Shown piece by piece: positions 1-12,829 of a stretch of DNA of 64,000 nt. Position 1 is the first letter of the stretch. The number at the start of each line of letters is the position of its first letter. The notes below the pieces were generated by a model. The model was not told where the DNA came from. It saw only the letters and a list, made by a program, of their open reading frames with translations, and searched no databases. The position numbers and the translations under genes were made by a program. Origin of the DNA: Inia geoffrensis (taxonomy: Eukaryota; Chordata; Mammalia; Artiodactyla; Iniidae); NCBI GenBank assembly GCA_036417435.1, contig CM070903.1, positions 88,681,001 through 88,745,000 on the forward strand, written 5' to 3'.

Positions 1-241
1 CCATCACTTTCAGAACCTTCTTGCAACCATATTAACATTAGTATGTTTTTACATTTTTCAAGCCCATATTAGTCCAAATCATTATTGGACACTAAAGAAC
101 CTCAAGTGACTAGGACTGAGGTGGAAAGAGAGAAGAAAAAACTACTTCTTAATGTTAAGGATCTTAGAATCCTCATGGAAAGGACTTTATCAGTGCTTCA
201 CAAACTGTAGTGTACTTATGAGTTACCTGGGGATATTTTAA

Positions 242-1545
242 GGTATAATTGACATTCAACATTTCATTAGTTTCAGATGTACAACATAATGATTCAATAT
301 TTGTATATATTACAAAATGATCGCCACAATAAGTCTAGTTAATGACCATCACCATACGTAGCTAGAGAAATTTTTTCTTGTGATGAGAGCTTTTAAGATC
401 TACTCTCTTAGCAACTTTCAAATATGCAAGACAGTATTAACTATAGTTGTCATGCTGTACATACATCCCCGTGGCTTATTTATCTTAGAACTGGGAGCTT
501 GTTCCTTTTGACTCCCTTTACCCATTTCACCGCCACCACCACACCTCTGGCAAGCACTAATCTGTTCTCTGTATCTATGAGGTTGGGTTTTTTTTTTTTT
601 TGCGGTACGCGGGCCTCTCACTGTTGTGACCTCTCCCGTTGCGGAGCACAGGCTCTGGACACGCAGGCTCAGGGGCCATGGCTCACAGGCCCAGCCGCTC
701 CACGGCATGTAGGATCCTCCTGGACTGGGGCACGAACCCGTGTCCCCTGCATTGGCAGGCGGACTCTCAACCACTGCGCCACCAGGGAAGCCCTCGGTTT
801 TGTTTTTTAAGATTCCACATATGAGTGAGATCATACAGTATTTGTCTTTCTTTGTACGACTTATTTCACTTTAGCATAATGCCCTCAAGTTCCGTCTATG
901 TTGTAATAAATAGCAAGATTTCATTCTTTTTTATGGCTGAATAATATTTTATTATATATACATACCACAACTATATGTATACATATACCACAACTTCTTT
1001 ATCTGTTCATCCACTAATGAACACTTAGGTTGTTTCCATATCTTGGCTATTGTAGATAGTGCTGCAATAAACATGGTGGTGCATATATCTTTTCCAGTTA
1101 GTGTTTTAATTTTCTTTGAATAAATATCCAGAAGTGGACATGTTGGATCACATTGTAGCTCTATTTTTAATTTTTTGAGGAACCTCCACACTGTGTTCCA
1201 CAGTGGCTATACCAATTTACATTCCCAGTAACAGTGCACAAGTGTTCCTTTTTTCCACATCCTTGCTAACACTTGTTAATTTTTGTCTTTTTGATGACAG
1301 TCATTCTGACAGGCGTGAAGTAATATCTCATTGTGATTCGTGATGTTTAGCATCTTTTTATGTGCTTGTTGGCCATCTGCATGTCTTCTTTGGAAAAACG
1401 CCCATTTTTAAATCACAATTTTGTTTTTTTTGCTGTTGAGTTGTATGAGTTCTTTATGTATTTTCGTTATTAACCCCTTATCAGTATATGATTTGCAAAT
1501 ATTTTCTCCCACTCAGTAGGTTGTCTTTTATTCTGTTGGTGGTTT
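242..1545 (-). mobile_element. L1 fragment, antisense (3' UTR and ORF2 end)
   Basis: Antisense L1 3' sequence begins with 'cagatgtacaacataatgat' and continues through the ORF2 C-terminus (frame at 952-1191 reads '[19 protein letters not shown]' on the minus strand). It is interrupted by a SINE at 588-793. It is defective. Confidence 0.8.
588..793 (-). mobile_element. CHR SINE, antisense, near full length
   Basis: Poly-T, then the gcggtacgcgggcctctcac module, ending at the tRNA-like head (accagggaagccc). It is inserted in an L1. Confidence 0.92.
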
Positions 1546-4500
1546 CCTGGGAATATTTTAAAACATAGATTCTATTCTATAGGTTGAATATGAGGAGCAG
1601 GACCTGTAATTCTGCATTTGTTACAAGCTCCATGGACCAGTCTTTGAGTAGCAAAATTATTGGACTATTAAGCAAGACAACAGTTTTGGATACCAATTAC
1701 TTAACAGGCTCATAATAAACACCTGACAAATGTTTAGGGTTATTATTTTTACTACTATTATTAATGTATACATTAATTCTTTTCCTCTCCTGCAGAAGCA
1801 ATGGCAAATTTATTTCAGGAAATTGTCCTTTATAATATGATAAATTTCTTCTGTTTTGTGAGACAAAGTATCTAATCTCCCAATATATGCCAGATGGCAC
1901 TGTTTCTTTTCAATGTCTTATTTCTGAAAGACATAATAGAGGAATGACAGATTCAGAGAGAAATGAGTTTGACTTCTTTTTGATTTCCAGGGGCTTCTTT
2001 GCTTTGAGTGACTGCAGGTATTGCTCCCTGACTCAGTGAATGTAAAGACCGCTAATAAAATTTCTTAAAGAAATTGAAAAATACAATCTGTCCTTCTTTC
2101 TTTTCTCAGCTAAACACCCTTAATTATTTTTTTTCAAACCTCCTTAGACTTTCTGTACAAGCTTTCTGTCTCTTTTTATTCATTAGCCTGTTTACTCCCT
2201 TTTATCTTTATCACCTTTTTTTTTGGTACTTACAAATGGGGATGGGTAAGGTGGAAAGAATCTTCTTTTTACTCACAATAATTTTGTGATAACTCAGAGC
2301 GTGAGAGGGCAAGTGAATCAATGACTTTTCTATAAGTGAAAAAAAAAAAGCTCAGAAGTGATAGAGGCACTATATGAATTTAGATTTCCAACCTCATAGC
2401 TCGTGTTCTCTGCAGCATGCCATGCCTAATCTCAAATTTGGGAGATAAAACAAGCACACAGATGATTATAATTTAATCCAAAGTGGGCAGTAGTGACAGA
2501 AGTACACAAGAGTAGTATAAACCAAGTGCTGCCGAGATCAGAAACAAGGAGAGATGTGTTCAGCTGGGAGGAACGGATGTGGCTTTGTGGATAGGTTCCT
2601 ATATGAAGCCCTCTAGTTAGTGAGAGTAGCACAAGAAATCTGGGAAATCCCAGGACCTCTTCTCAGAAGCAGAAAGAGCCAAGTTTCAATGGAAAATACC
2701 ATAGAGAAAAAGCTGGAAAGGACAGGTTAGGGCTAGGTGATGGCAGGCTATGAGTGCCAGGTGTGACAGGGGCATTTAATTCAGTAAACAACATGAAAAT
2801 GTTGTAGATTCTTATCCAAAAAGTTACTTAAGCAAAGCTCAACTTCAGGAAAATGAATTTAACAGTAGTATATTGGATGGATTGGGGCCCAGAAAGTCAG
2901 AAAACTCTGTTCAGTGCCATAAGGGATACAAAGGTGGTTCAGACTCGATGTATATCTCTAAGACTCTTATTACACAATCACTTTTTACACAGTTATACAA
3001 ATAACTTCAGTAAAAGGCAGATTTTAATAAATGTCACTGAAATGTGTAAAATACCATCATAGTTGTAGGTTGAGGAAGAAATAGATCTGGAAAGTTGTCA
3101 TGTTTTAGTTGGCCTAGGTTAGACTTATTAGGCAATCATTGTCAATATGGAAAAAAAAAAAAACTAGGTCTGATTTCATGGAAAATCATTAAATTGGGGA
3201 CATTTAAACTTTCTAGAAATTTGTATTTCAGCTCACATGTGGACCCAAACAATTAGCACGCCATCTCCAAACCAAGAAGTTCCTTCCAACTACTAATTCT
3301 TGGAGTCATTTTGTTAAATTATATATTCGTTAGGTATGACAAAGGGCAAAGTTAAGAGTTTAGTTTTTAAAAGAGAGAAAAAAGAACAAATGTACAGTAA
3401 GTTTTATTTTTAGAGCTGCTGCTTTATCAACTAAACCAAGATGAAACAGTTACTCATTAGATGACAAAGTTTCTTTTTTTTTCTCCTTAAGTTCATTTTT
3501 GAGTTAATACAAATCTGACTCATTGTCACCAAAGAAGAGGAACCTTCTTGCAGAGACTTGTGCAGCTGCCCTAAGGTTGATCTATACAGAAAATATACTT
3601 AAATTTGGACATTGCTAATGTAAACACTAATTAAATTCTGGGTTTGGGTGTAACTAAATCAGATTTTGAAAAAAATTGATAAATTGGACTAGAATTTTCC
3701 TTAAAAAATGAGATTTAAAAAATGAGGCAGCCTACTTGTTACTTGGGAAGATGCAAATTCCAAATCACTGACTCATTTCCAATGAGAAAGTCCATGAAAT
3801 TCTCAGAAAGTAAGAGGGAGCAGTATAAGCATCTGTAATGAGCAATAATGCCACATTGCAGGAAAAGTAGGATTAATGTCATTCTGATTCAGAGCTTTTA
3901 AGCAGGAAATCCAAACGGCAGAAGGGATGAGAGCTCAAATTCATTTCAGTTAAAGCAAAACGGGAAGAGCGGTAAGTAGCTATCCTGATAAAGGGGCAGG
4001 GGGAGGGGGCAAACAAGAGCAAAGAAGTTGATGTTCTCTGATTGAAAGAATTTGTGAAGTCTCTTGGATTTGAGTAAGTGTTGGGGCAAGTCAAACTGGA
4101 TGAGAGTGGAGTGGTTAAATTCTCTACCTGCCTGATTTTTATTTATGTACTACAACTGAAGAGATAGAAAAACTTCGGAGGCATTCATTAACCAGAGGTT
4201 TTGACCTAATTTATTTAGAAGGAAGTACAATATCCAAAATGAAACCTAAGTGAGGGCAGTTGTGTTACTGCTGGCGAGTAGGCTTCAAAGAGCAGGGATG
4301 GGAGCAAACCCAAGCATCGGGTCAGAAAGTTCTGGCTCCATTTGAAAGCTCTACCATGTATTAGGTGTTTGATTCCATACAGGAGAGGCTCAAGGGGTAG
4401 GGAACTGCTGAGGGAGGGGCAGGTTTTGAAGCTATATTTACATAAAATTTGCATAACCCTTTCCTTAGGTAGTATAGTTATTGGGGTAGCCAGGAGGGCT

Positions 4501-4559
4501 GTTGGAGATGGAGGTTAGAGTGAGATAAGAAGAATGGGAGCCTGAACCCTTCATGCTCA

Positions 4560-4735
4560 TCCCCTAGCACTACCTCAGGACATTGAGCAAGAGTTTACTC
4601 TCTCCGAGCCGAAATCTCCTCCTTTGCACAATAGGAATAATAATATCTCCTTTTAAGTCTGTTGTAGATAGTAAATGAGGTAAATAATGTGAAGTGTTGA
4701 TTCCTAAATATTCAATAAATGTATATAAACCTAAA
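4560..4735 (+). repeat. MIR SINE relic
   Basis: Pattern of a MIR core: 'gagcaagagtttactctctc...gaaatctcctcctttgcacaa' and a tail ending 'ttcaataaatgtata'. Old and diverged. Confidence 0.5.
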
Positions 4736-6649
4736 AGATACCAAAGGGGAAATACTAACTTAGGATATCTGTTCCAAAGAAGATTGTTTCTGTTTTGAAA
4801 AAACTTTAACTCTGCTGTGTTTCTAGAGCATTTTAAATATTTATTTTCAGATGTTTAGTCCTATTTGTTGATGTTTTTTCCTCCAAAGGTACTTTAAAGG
4901 AGAGAAAAGCAGTCCTGTTTCAACCATTATTACCCCCACTAATAGTCTGTCTCAAATGCAAAGGAGCTGAGCTTTCCCATAGAGTACTTAAAAACAGGTG
5001 ATGATATCACATCCATTAGTGCACTCAGCACACCCTATGAGAACAGAAGCTGGCTTCTGCTCAGTAGTTTTCTCCCATCCTTGGTCCCTGAGGAGAGTGA
5101 ATTGCTCCAGAAACCCTTATTAGCTGCTGTCCTTTGGATGACAAAAGTGTGAGAGCAGTCTCCTGCCCCTCCCCACATCACATTAAGAACTTAAAATGAC
5201 AATAAGAGGGCTGAGTGAAGGAAAAGTGTAAAACTGTCCCAAGCCTTAGACCTCGTGCTCTGCTTTCACCTCAGCTTGACCACCCATCTGCCAGGAGAAG
5301 ACTCTACTCCTAGAAGCATTAATGTTGAATCAAGCATTTTGTTAGTCCGATTCTATTCATTCCTAAATAGCTATGAAGATACATTTTTGTGTGAGAACTT
5401 ATTAAATGCTCGCAAATGAATGAATAAATGAGTAGATGTATGTATGAATGAATGAATGAAACTCCCAGAAACCTCTCCTTAGAGCTCTGTATTGTTTCAT
5501 TCATTGAACAAACATGAGAGATTCCCTGTTATATGCAGGTACTGTGCTAAGACTAAGGATACAGTGATAAGATGTGAGTCCCAGGAGTGAGATTGTGGTA
5601 TGGAATAGTCATATAATTGTAAACCTCTAGCTCATGCAAAATAATATATTCTAGACACTATAATTATGGGCATAATTATAGAAGAGGAAAGTTATGTAGA
5701 ATGTAACTTGAATACATCATACTCTTGACCTGAACTAAATTTGCTATCATTAACAATTTCACTTAACTTTCTTAGAATTTATATGGGCTTTTGAAAATAT
5801 GATTTAGATATCCTGGTCCACTTAGAGAATATGGCTAAGGGAGTCTCAACACATTACTCTTTTTCTCTTAAATAATCCTTGAAACAAGCAGAGGCTTTCA
5901 AAATCATTCCTTTAATCTTAGAGGTTTGTTCTAAAGAGCTGGTTCATTAATGCTTGTAACTGAGAATGGTGTCTCTTCAACATTCAAATAAAAATATTTA
6001 GAGTAATAGTTTATTTATATATCATCTTTTCATCTTTTTTTTTTAACTTCCTAGGTAGAGTTTGAAGTCCAGGCTGAGTGGCTTGGTATCAGACCAAAAC
6101 AATTGTTTCTATCAGGAAACAATTAATGTTATTAAATTATTCTTTCTCAGCTTTCATTGCTGAAGGGAAGTGATACATTGTTGACAGCTATCAGAGCTCT
6201 TCATGCTTTATGGCAAAGTCAGTTGAAAAATTACCATATCATTAATCTCAAATCTCAAAAATGGTTCAGAAACCTCTCAGACAACTGGTAAGATAGGCAT
6301 GAGATAATATCATTATTTCCAAGTAGAATCACTTGGAAAGTAGTTGGTCTGTATCAGCAAAGGAGACTCATTCCCTAGCTGGATACCTGCCCGGTCCTGG
6401 ATTTTCTGACCTGCCCAGGAGGGTGCTCAAAGAGCCTGGGAAGAGTGCTTGGGTTAGATTGCATGGTATTACATGGTGGTATTCCAGGCACAGAGGGGCA
6501 AGGACAGTCCCCTCAAGTTCTTGGTTCTTGAGAGATACAGAGAGAAGGACAGAGGAGACAGTTTGGGGAACAACACTGACAAAGATGAGAAGGCAAAGAA
6601 CCTACTCTCAGAAGAGCAAAACGGCTAGGTGGAGAGAAAAATAAAGGAG

Positions 6650-6850
6650 TAAAAGATGAACCTGGAAATTAGGTTGGAGTCAGATTATGTAAGGCCTTGA
6701 AAGCCAGTGCAAGGCAGATATATTCAATTCAGTAAGTAATTGGAAATTGTTGCAGGTTCTCTGAGACAAAGGTGAATCTAATCACTATTGTATTTTAGGA
6801 AAATTAATTTGACAGAAATGCATAGACTGGATCAGGGTAGGGGAAGGCAG
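6650..6850 (-). repeat. L2 relic, antisense
   Basis: The motif 'tatgtaaggccttgaaagcc' and its flanks resemble the reverse complement of L2 ('...aaggccctacatgat...'). Old and diverged. Confidence 0.4.
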
Positions 6851-6882
6851 GAGATAACATGTATATGTGGTGCGGAAGAAGA

Positions 6883-7620
6883 TACAATAATAAACCACCA
6901 TTATGAGATACCACTACACATCTATTTGAAAGGCAAAAATTAACAAACAAACACTGACAGTATCAAGCGCTGACAAGGACTCAGAGCAACTGGAACTCCC
7001 ATACATTGCTGGTGAGAATGAAAAATGGAGTAGCCACTTCAGAAAACGATTTGGCAGTTTCTCATAAGGTTAAACATACACTAACCATATAACACTACAA
7101 TCCCACTCACGGTTACCTGCCCTAGAAAAATGAAAACATACGTTAACATAAAAACCTGTACATGAGTGTTTATAGAAACTATGTTCATAATTGCCCCAAA
7201 CTGGAAAATATCCCAAATGTCACTGAGTGGGAGAATGGGTAAACAAATTGTGGTACCTCCATACCATGGAATACTACTCGGTGATAAGAAGGAACAAGGT
7301 ACTATGTTGAGTGAAAGAAGCCAGTCTCAAAATGCTTCATATGGTATGATTCCATTTATATAATATTCTCGAAAAGACAAAGCTGTAGGGATGGAGGACA
7401 GATCAATGATTGCTAGGGCATAGGGAGGGAGGTGAGATAATAATAATAATAATAATAATAATAGGATAGCATGAGAAATTTTGGGGGGATGATAGGACTG
7501 TTCTGTATCCTGATCGTAGTGATGGTTACATGAATCTGTACATGTGTTTAAAATCATAGAACCATACATCAGAAGAAAAAGATCAATTTCACAGTATGAT
7601 AATTTTAAAATTTAAAATAA
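6883..7620 (+). mobile_element. L1 3' end, old, sense
   Basis: Sense L1 ORF2 C-terminal and 3' UTR pattern ('aactcccatacattgctggt', 'ccataccatggaatactactc', 'tatggtatgattccatttat'), ending in an A-rich tail near 7,620. A (TAA)n stretch lies inside it at about 7,438-7,463. Confidence 0.75.
7438..7463 (+). repeat. (TAA)n microsatellite
   Basis: About eight to nine uninterrupted AAT/TAA units. Confidence 0.85.
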
Positions 7621-7799
7621 AAAAAGCCAAAAAACCAAATTAGCAAGGAAAGCAAGATATTTTCCATTGCTTGAAATATCTGTTAGACAGAGCACATTAG
7701 CATAAATAAATAAAACAATGCTAAATGGGAAAAAGGAATGGAAAAACAGAATCTTAGATCATTAGACTCATAGATTAACTCAGGGTCAGCAAATATGCT

Positions 7800-8335
7800 T
7801 GTGGCAGATTGTATTTCCAAAAATGGCTGCAGAAATAGGTGTCAGACTACATGCTCTTCTAGAACCTTGCTACTCCTCCATCAAGAGGTTTATGTCCCTC
7901 TGACTTGAATTTGTGACTGTCTAGACCAAGAGAGGATGCTGGAAGCTACAGTATGTGCTTCCCCAAGTTAAGTGATGAAATGCTATGCACCTACTCCCTG
8001 TTGTCTTCGAACACTTGCTCTTGGAACCCAGCCACCGTAGTGTGAGGAATTCCAAGTAGCCCATGGAAAGGCCAAGTGAAGAGGAACAGAGGTCTCTGTC
8101 CACAGCCCTGGCTGGTCTTGCAACAAATAGCCAGCATCACCCTGCCAGCCATATGACAGAGCCATCTTAAAAGCAGAATCAAACTAGCTGACACAGCCCA
8201 GAGCAGAGCAGAGTGTGTTAGCCAAGCCCTGCCTAAGTAGGTTATCATGAGCCACATAAATGATTGCTGTTGTGCTAATCCATTAAGTTTGGGGGAGGCT
8301 TGTCACACAGCAATAGATAACCAATAACAATGTTT
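7800..8335 (+). mobile_element. MLT1/MaLR-type LTR
   Basis: Starts with a 'ggcagattgtatttcc' region and ends with the typical MaLR 3' pattern 'ttaagtttgggggaggcttg', then 'cagcaatagataaccaataac'. An old solo LTR of an ERVL-MaLR retroelement, with no coding capacity. Confidence 0.6.
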
Positions 8336-9764
8336 TTACTCACTTATCAAACCAATAGATCAGAATGCCTTCCTGGTGTGTGGTATAGGTTTCCCCTGCT
8401 ATCCAAAAGTAGAACCTTCCTAGGAAACCATTTGTAAGCTGAAATGGCCTAAAGTAATGAAGTAATTACCTTAGGACCCATCTTCCTAATGGAAGCACAA
8501 AATACATCGAGATAAAGCCCAGATGCTCACAGACATAGTTTAAAGATGTGGCGGCTGGATGCTGAGATGCTGCGTGCATTTCCCAGGGAAGGAGCTGGGT
8601 AGTGCTGCCCTCCTTGCTGCTCTGGGTGTGTGATGCCTCTATAAGGGCTGTTAAAAAACAAATGCTGAATGCTATTCTCGTTTTTGGTCTTTTTGCTTTT
8701 CCATAAAAGCAAAATCCTCTTTAGATTTCTTTCAGTTAGTAAAAACAGGTTCTAATGTAGGTTCTTCATAAATGTGAAGTGGTGTAAAGTGAACTGCTGA
8801 AATGGGGCGGGGGGGAGGATACCTGTATTCAGAAGAATTTGGGGGACGGTAATGAGGCTTAGAGGGAAAGAGTGCATTTCTGATTAGTGAAGTTATACAT
8901 TGGGCATAGTACTGAGGGATGGCATCAGTGCTATTTGCCAATCCTGTTAAGATCCAGCACTCCAATTGTATATATTGAACAAGACAGAATGTAGGCAGGT
9001 TGTGATCTGCTCACACAGATATTTAGTAGCAGAGCCAAAGCTCTAAATCACGTCTTCTGATGTGCAGTTTAGTATTCTTTCCACTTTGCCTGTCCCTTCC
9101 CAATAACAGATTCCAGAGAAATGAACTGCAGGACCTAGAGTAGCAAATATATATTCCCCTCCTATGCCTGAGACAGACATCATTAGTCAAGCACAGTGCT
9201 CTCCTAAGCTCACTGATGTGCGTGTAGATGACAGACCCAAATTGCCGTTAGAGAACCTGAGCAGAAAGGTGCAAGAGCTATAACTGATATGTATTAGGAG
9301 TGTCAGAAGAACACGGCAAAGGCGGGCTCAAAATATAAGGTGTAGAAAAAGCTTGTATCTAAATGCAATCTGCATGAGCAAGAGGGAAGTGTTTGGGCGT
9401 GACTTCTTGGGATTAAGGATGTCTGAAACACATAAACTCACTTCTTAGAGTCTACTAAGGAATCGTTTCCCACATCCTTGAGGAACTCTGCTGCATACCC
9501 GATTAGACAATTTCCATTTAATATTTTTGAACTGTGTGGTTGTAGTTGGAAAAAAACCTGTTACTTTAGTTCTATAAAGTATATTCCATGTATGTAATTT
9601 GGTCTCATCCTGAATACAATAGAATTGGAATGTATACAACATATACAACAGGGTAGTACTGGAATACTGTACACTTTGACGGTTCTATTCTTCATAACGC
9701 ACTTGGCGTTGTCTAACAGCAAAGCAGGCTCAGAAAAAAAAAAAAGACTATTTCTAGGGTATGA

Positions 9765-10265
9765 GTTTTTTATTTTTTAATTTATTTTTGGCTGCTTTGG
9801 GTCTTTGTTGCTGAGCTTGGGCTCTCTCTAGTTGTGGCGAGTGGGGACTTCTCTTCGTTGTGGTGCGCGGGCTTCTCCTTGCGGTGGCTTCTCTTGTTTC
9901 GGAGTACGGGCTCCAGGCGCGCGGGCTTCAGTAGTTGTGGCTTGCGGGCTCTAGAGCACAGGCTCCGTAGTTGTGGCGCACAGGCTTAGTTGCTCCGCGG
10001 CATGTGGGATTTCCCACACCAGGGCTCGAACCTGTGTACCCCGCATTGGTGGGCGGATTCTTTTTTTTTTTTACACGGTACGCGGGCCTCTCACTGTTGT
10101 GGCCTCTCCCGTTGCGGAGCACAGGCTCTGGAGGCGCAGGCTCAGCGGCCATGGCTCACGGGCCCAGCCGTTCTTCGGCATGTGGGATCCTCCCAGACTG
10201 GGGCACGAACGCGCGTCCCCTGCATCGGCAGGCGGACTCTCAACCACTGCGCCACCAGGGAAACC
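9765..10265 (-). mobile_element. Composite antisense CHR SINE (long type joined to young type)
   Basis: A long-form CHR SINE in antisense (from 'ggctgctttgggtctttgtt') runs to 'gggcggattct' near 10,060. There it passes into poly-T and a complete young CHR SINE ending at 'accagggaaaccc'. The duplication 'ctagggtatga' (9754-9764) / 'ctggggtatga' (10266-10276) flanks the whole composite, and only one tRNA head is present. Confidence 0.85.
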
Positions 10266-10835
10266 CTGGGGTATGATTTAAAAGCAGAGGTTATGAACCT
10301 ATGGCACTGTGGATTTTAGAGTAGCTTGCTGAGAACAGGATTCAGATTCATCCAATAGAGGACCGAGAGCAGAGCTTCTCTGAACTTGGTCATAAGAGAG
10401 CAAAACACCTTGCAGAAGCAACTACAACTGAGCTCCCAGAAAAATAATGATCACTCTTCTCCTTTCTATGATTCTGAGTAGGGCCTGAGGGTGGTTGGTA
10501 TGAAGGTTATTTGAGTAAAACAAGTAGCCAGATACCTTTATTCATTCATCTGCTCACTGAGTAATTAGTAGGTGCAAGGTATTCTGTTAAACACCATAAA
10601 GAACACAAGGATGAAACAGGCAGGGATTTTGTCTTCAAAAGCTCTCTAGCAGGGACCCCACCATCCTCTTTTAATAGAATAGGATTTGACAACATGGGCA
10701 TAATGAGTTAGAAATCTAAATATCAGCCAGTGGCATCCAAACGCATGAACACTGGGTTTAAACATTAGAAGCAGGCAGGATACATCATTACAATTGTCTA
10801 CACAAATCTACGGGCTTCGAGAATATTAATAACAC

Positions 10836-10925
10836 TTTCTTTCTTTCTTTCTTTCTCTTTTCTTTTTCTTCCTTCCTTTCTTCCTTCTCTCCCTCCTTCC
10901 TTCCTTCCTCTCTTTCTGTTTCTTT
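10836..10925 (+). repeat. (CTTT/CTTC)n polypyrimidine tract
   Basis: About 90 bases almost entirely C and T. It gives a meaningless Lys/Arg/Glu-rich frame on the minus strand. Confidence 0.85.
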
Positions 10926-11489
10926 CTACATGGATTATGCTATCATTTGAAAAATTACTAATTGCTGGGTCACTTAGATGCATCACTGTGCTTTTAGGAA
11001 ATTATTCCTGCTAATGAAATTCTTTTCATCAGCTCTACTTTCAGATTTACAACACAGGCTTGCCCTTTAACAAGTAAGTGTTCCTTCCAGAAAAATGTGC
11101 AGCAGATGTGGCAAAACAGAAATATAATATTCTTGGAAGTGAACTAGTTTGGATAATAAACTTTCCTTTCTTGTACTTAGACTTTATTCTTCTAGTCCAC
11201 ATCAAATTTTCAGGAAGGTTGAAGTGATCATTTTGTGTAATTTATTCTCAAGTCTTCAAATAATGGTCAGTAAAATTCTTGTAAACTATTTTCAGGTTTT
11301 TGTGTTTAGGAGTTGTTGATTTATATTTCCCCTAATCCTTTGTGGAATAAAATAACACAGTACTTTCCACTGGGTTTTCCTAAATACCAGCAACTTGTTT
11401 TTCAGCTAATAATCTTAACCCAACCACCTCTCAAAGACCTGTACAAGTGCCAGTGCACAAGAACAAGACAGAAAAGAATCTAAAAGAAA

Positions 11490-11705
11490 GTGGACTTTGG
11501 AGTCAATCCAACCTAGATTTCATGTAAGGCTGCGACACTTACTGTGTATTCTATGTAAATTATTTAATCTCACTGAGCCTCAGTTTCTTTATCTGTAAAA
11601 TGGAGATAGAATGCACATTGTAAATTTAGTATGAGAATTAAGTACAATATAAGAAAGCAGGGAGCCTGGTACGTAATAGGAGTTCCTTAAATAATAATTC
11701 CCCTT
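11490..11705 (+). repeat. MIR SINE relic, sense
   Basis: MIR core visible: 'ctcactgagcctcagtttc' then 'ttatctgtaaaatggagata'. Confidence 0.75.
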
Positions 11706-12194
11706 TGCTTCCTCCTAAAAATGACAATGATAAAGCTCAGGATTTAATCATTAAAACATATAAATAGTTACTGCTGCAAACTATTCAGGTCCCAATCAAC
11801 TTTTCAGACACTGATATGTAGAAGATTTGGCATTTCTCCTCTTTCTTCTTAATGGAAACAAGCACCCCACATTAAGGAAAATGAAAAATTGGGGGAAAAA
11901 AACCACCTATAATTTCATCACCCTAGCACCACAGCTGTTTCCATTTTTGTCATGGTCTGGCTTTTAAACAAAATGGTCACATTTTCTCCACAGCTGCAGT
12001 CAGGGTGTGCTCATCATGAAGGTACTAAAAGATTTATTCCAGGTGATGGTGGGACGCTGCTGAAGAAGAAATGGAAGGGCTGCGGAGGTGTTAAAGTTCT
12101 CTTAAGATATTGTTCAAACGTTTCTCCAGCACAAAAACTCCACAAAGAACTCCTCTGCAGTTGTCGTTACCCAGGGCTGTTTCTTTAAATTGTT

Positions 12195-12202
12195 TGACGT
12201 CA
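12195..12202. promoter_or_regulatory. Perfect CRE palindrome TGACGTCA
   Basis: The full 8-bp cAMP-response element lies about 0.9 kb upstream of the exon 1 region, in sequence not obviously repeat-derived. CREB/ATF proteins bind this motif; activity at this copy is inference. Confidence 0.4.
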
Positions 12203-12479
12203 GAGCAGGAATGCTATAGCAACAGTCTGTCAAACTGGAATTAACTCAGAAGAAAGATGGGGGTGGGGAGAGGAAAATTGCTCCCGGGCGGTACTGACTT
12301 CAGAGGAAGCAAATTGGGTAGATGCATTCATTTTATGACATTTTAAACATGAAACACCCCTAGAAATCTAGAAAAAGTCGGTTGCATGTGATGTTTAACT
12401 CATGCAGAGATGAGCAACTTGACAGGGTTATCTGGAAGGCCCGGTTTCATCAGTGACAACAGTAACGATAACTTCCAAG

Positions 12480-12660
12480 CATTGATCATTTATTTAGAGG
12501 CAGGCTCTGTGCAACTGTTATCGCAGTTAAAATTTTCGCACCTTTTTGAGGCACGTACAGTATCCCTATTTTGCCCATGATGAAACTGAGGCGCTGAGAT
12601 GGTATACGGTCATACAACTAGGGACGGTAGAGCTGGGATTGCAATGCAATTTTGTAAGAC
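12480..12660 (-). repeat. MIR-like SINE relic, antisense
   Basis: 'tgatgaaactgaggcgctga' then 'gagctgggattgcaatgcaa' match the antisense MIR pattern. Confidence 0.6.
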
Positions 12661-12829
12661 TCTGGGCTTCATTTTACTCTTACATTTAGAATTCCAGAAT
12701 GTTAAACCTAAACGGGACCTTGAGGTCTACTAAATCAGCCCCTCTATCCTGCCCACGAGCAAGCTGAGGCCTGTGCGGTGGCAGGAAGGAAACCGGCCAC
12801 ACCACTTGGGCGCTACTCAGAAGTGTGCT

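Larger units (their letters stand above)
1..12800. other. Intergenic DNA upstream of GNB4
   Basis: No coding gene is supported here. Apart from the L1, L2, MIR, MaLR and SINE entries, the stretches 1,560-4,550, 4,740-6,640, 8,340-9,760 and 10,280-11,480 are AT-rich and without splice-framed coding signal. In human, as I recall, the next gene on this side (ACTL6A) lies far away, which fits. Confidence 0.7.
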
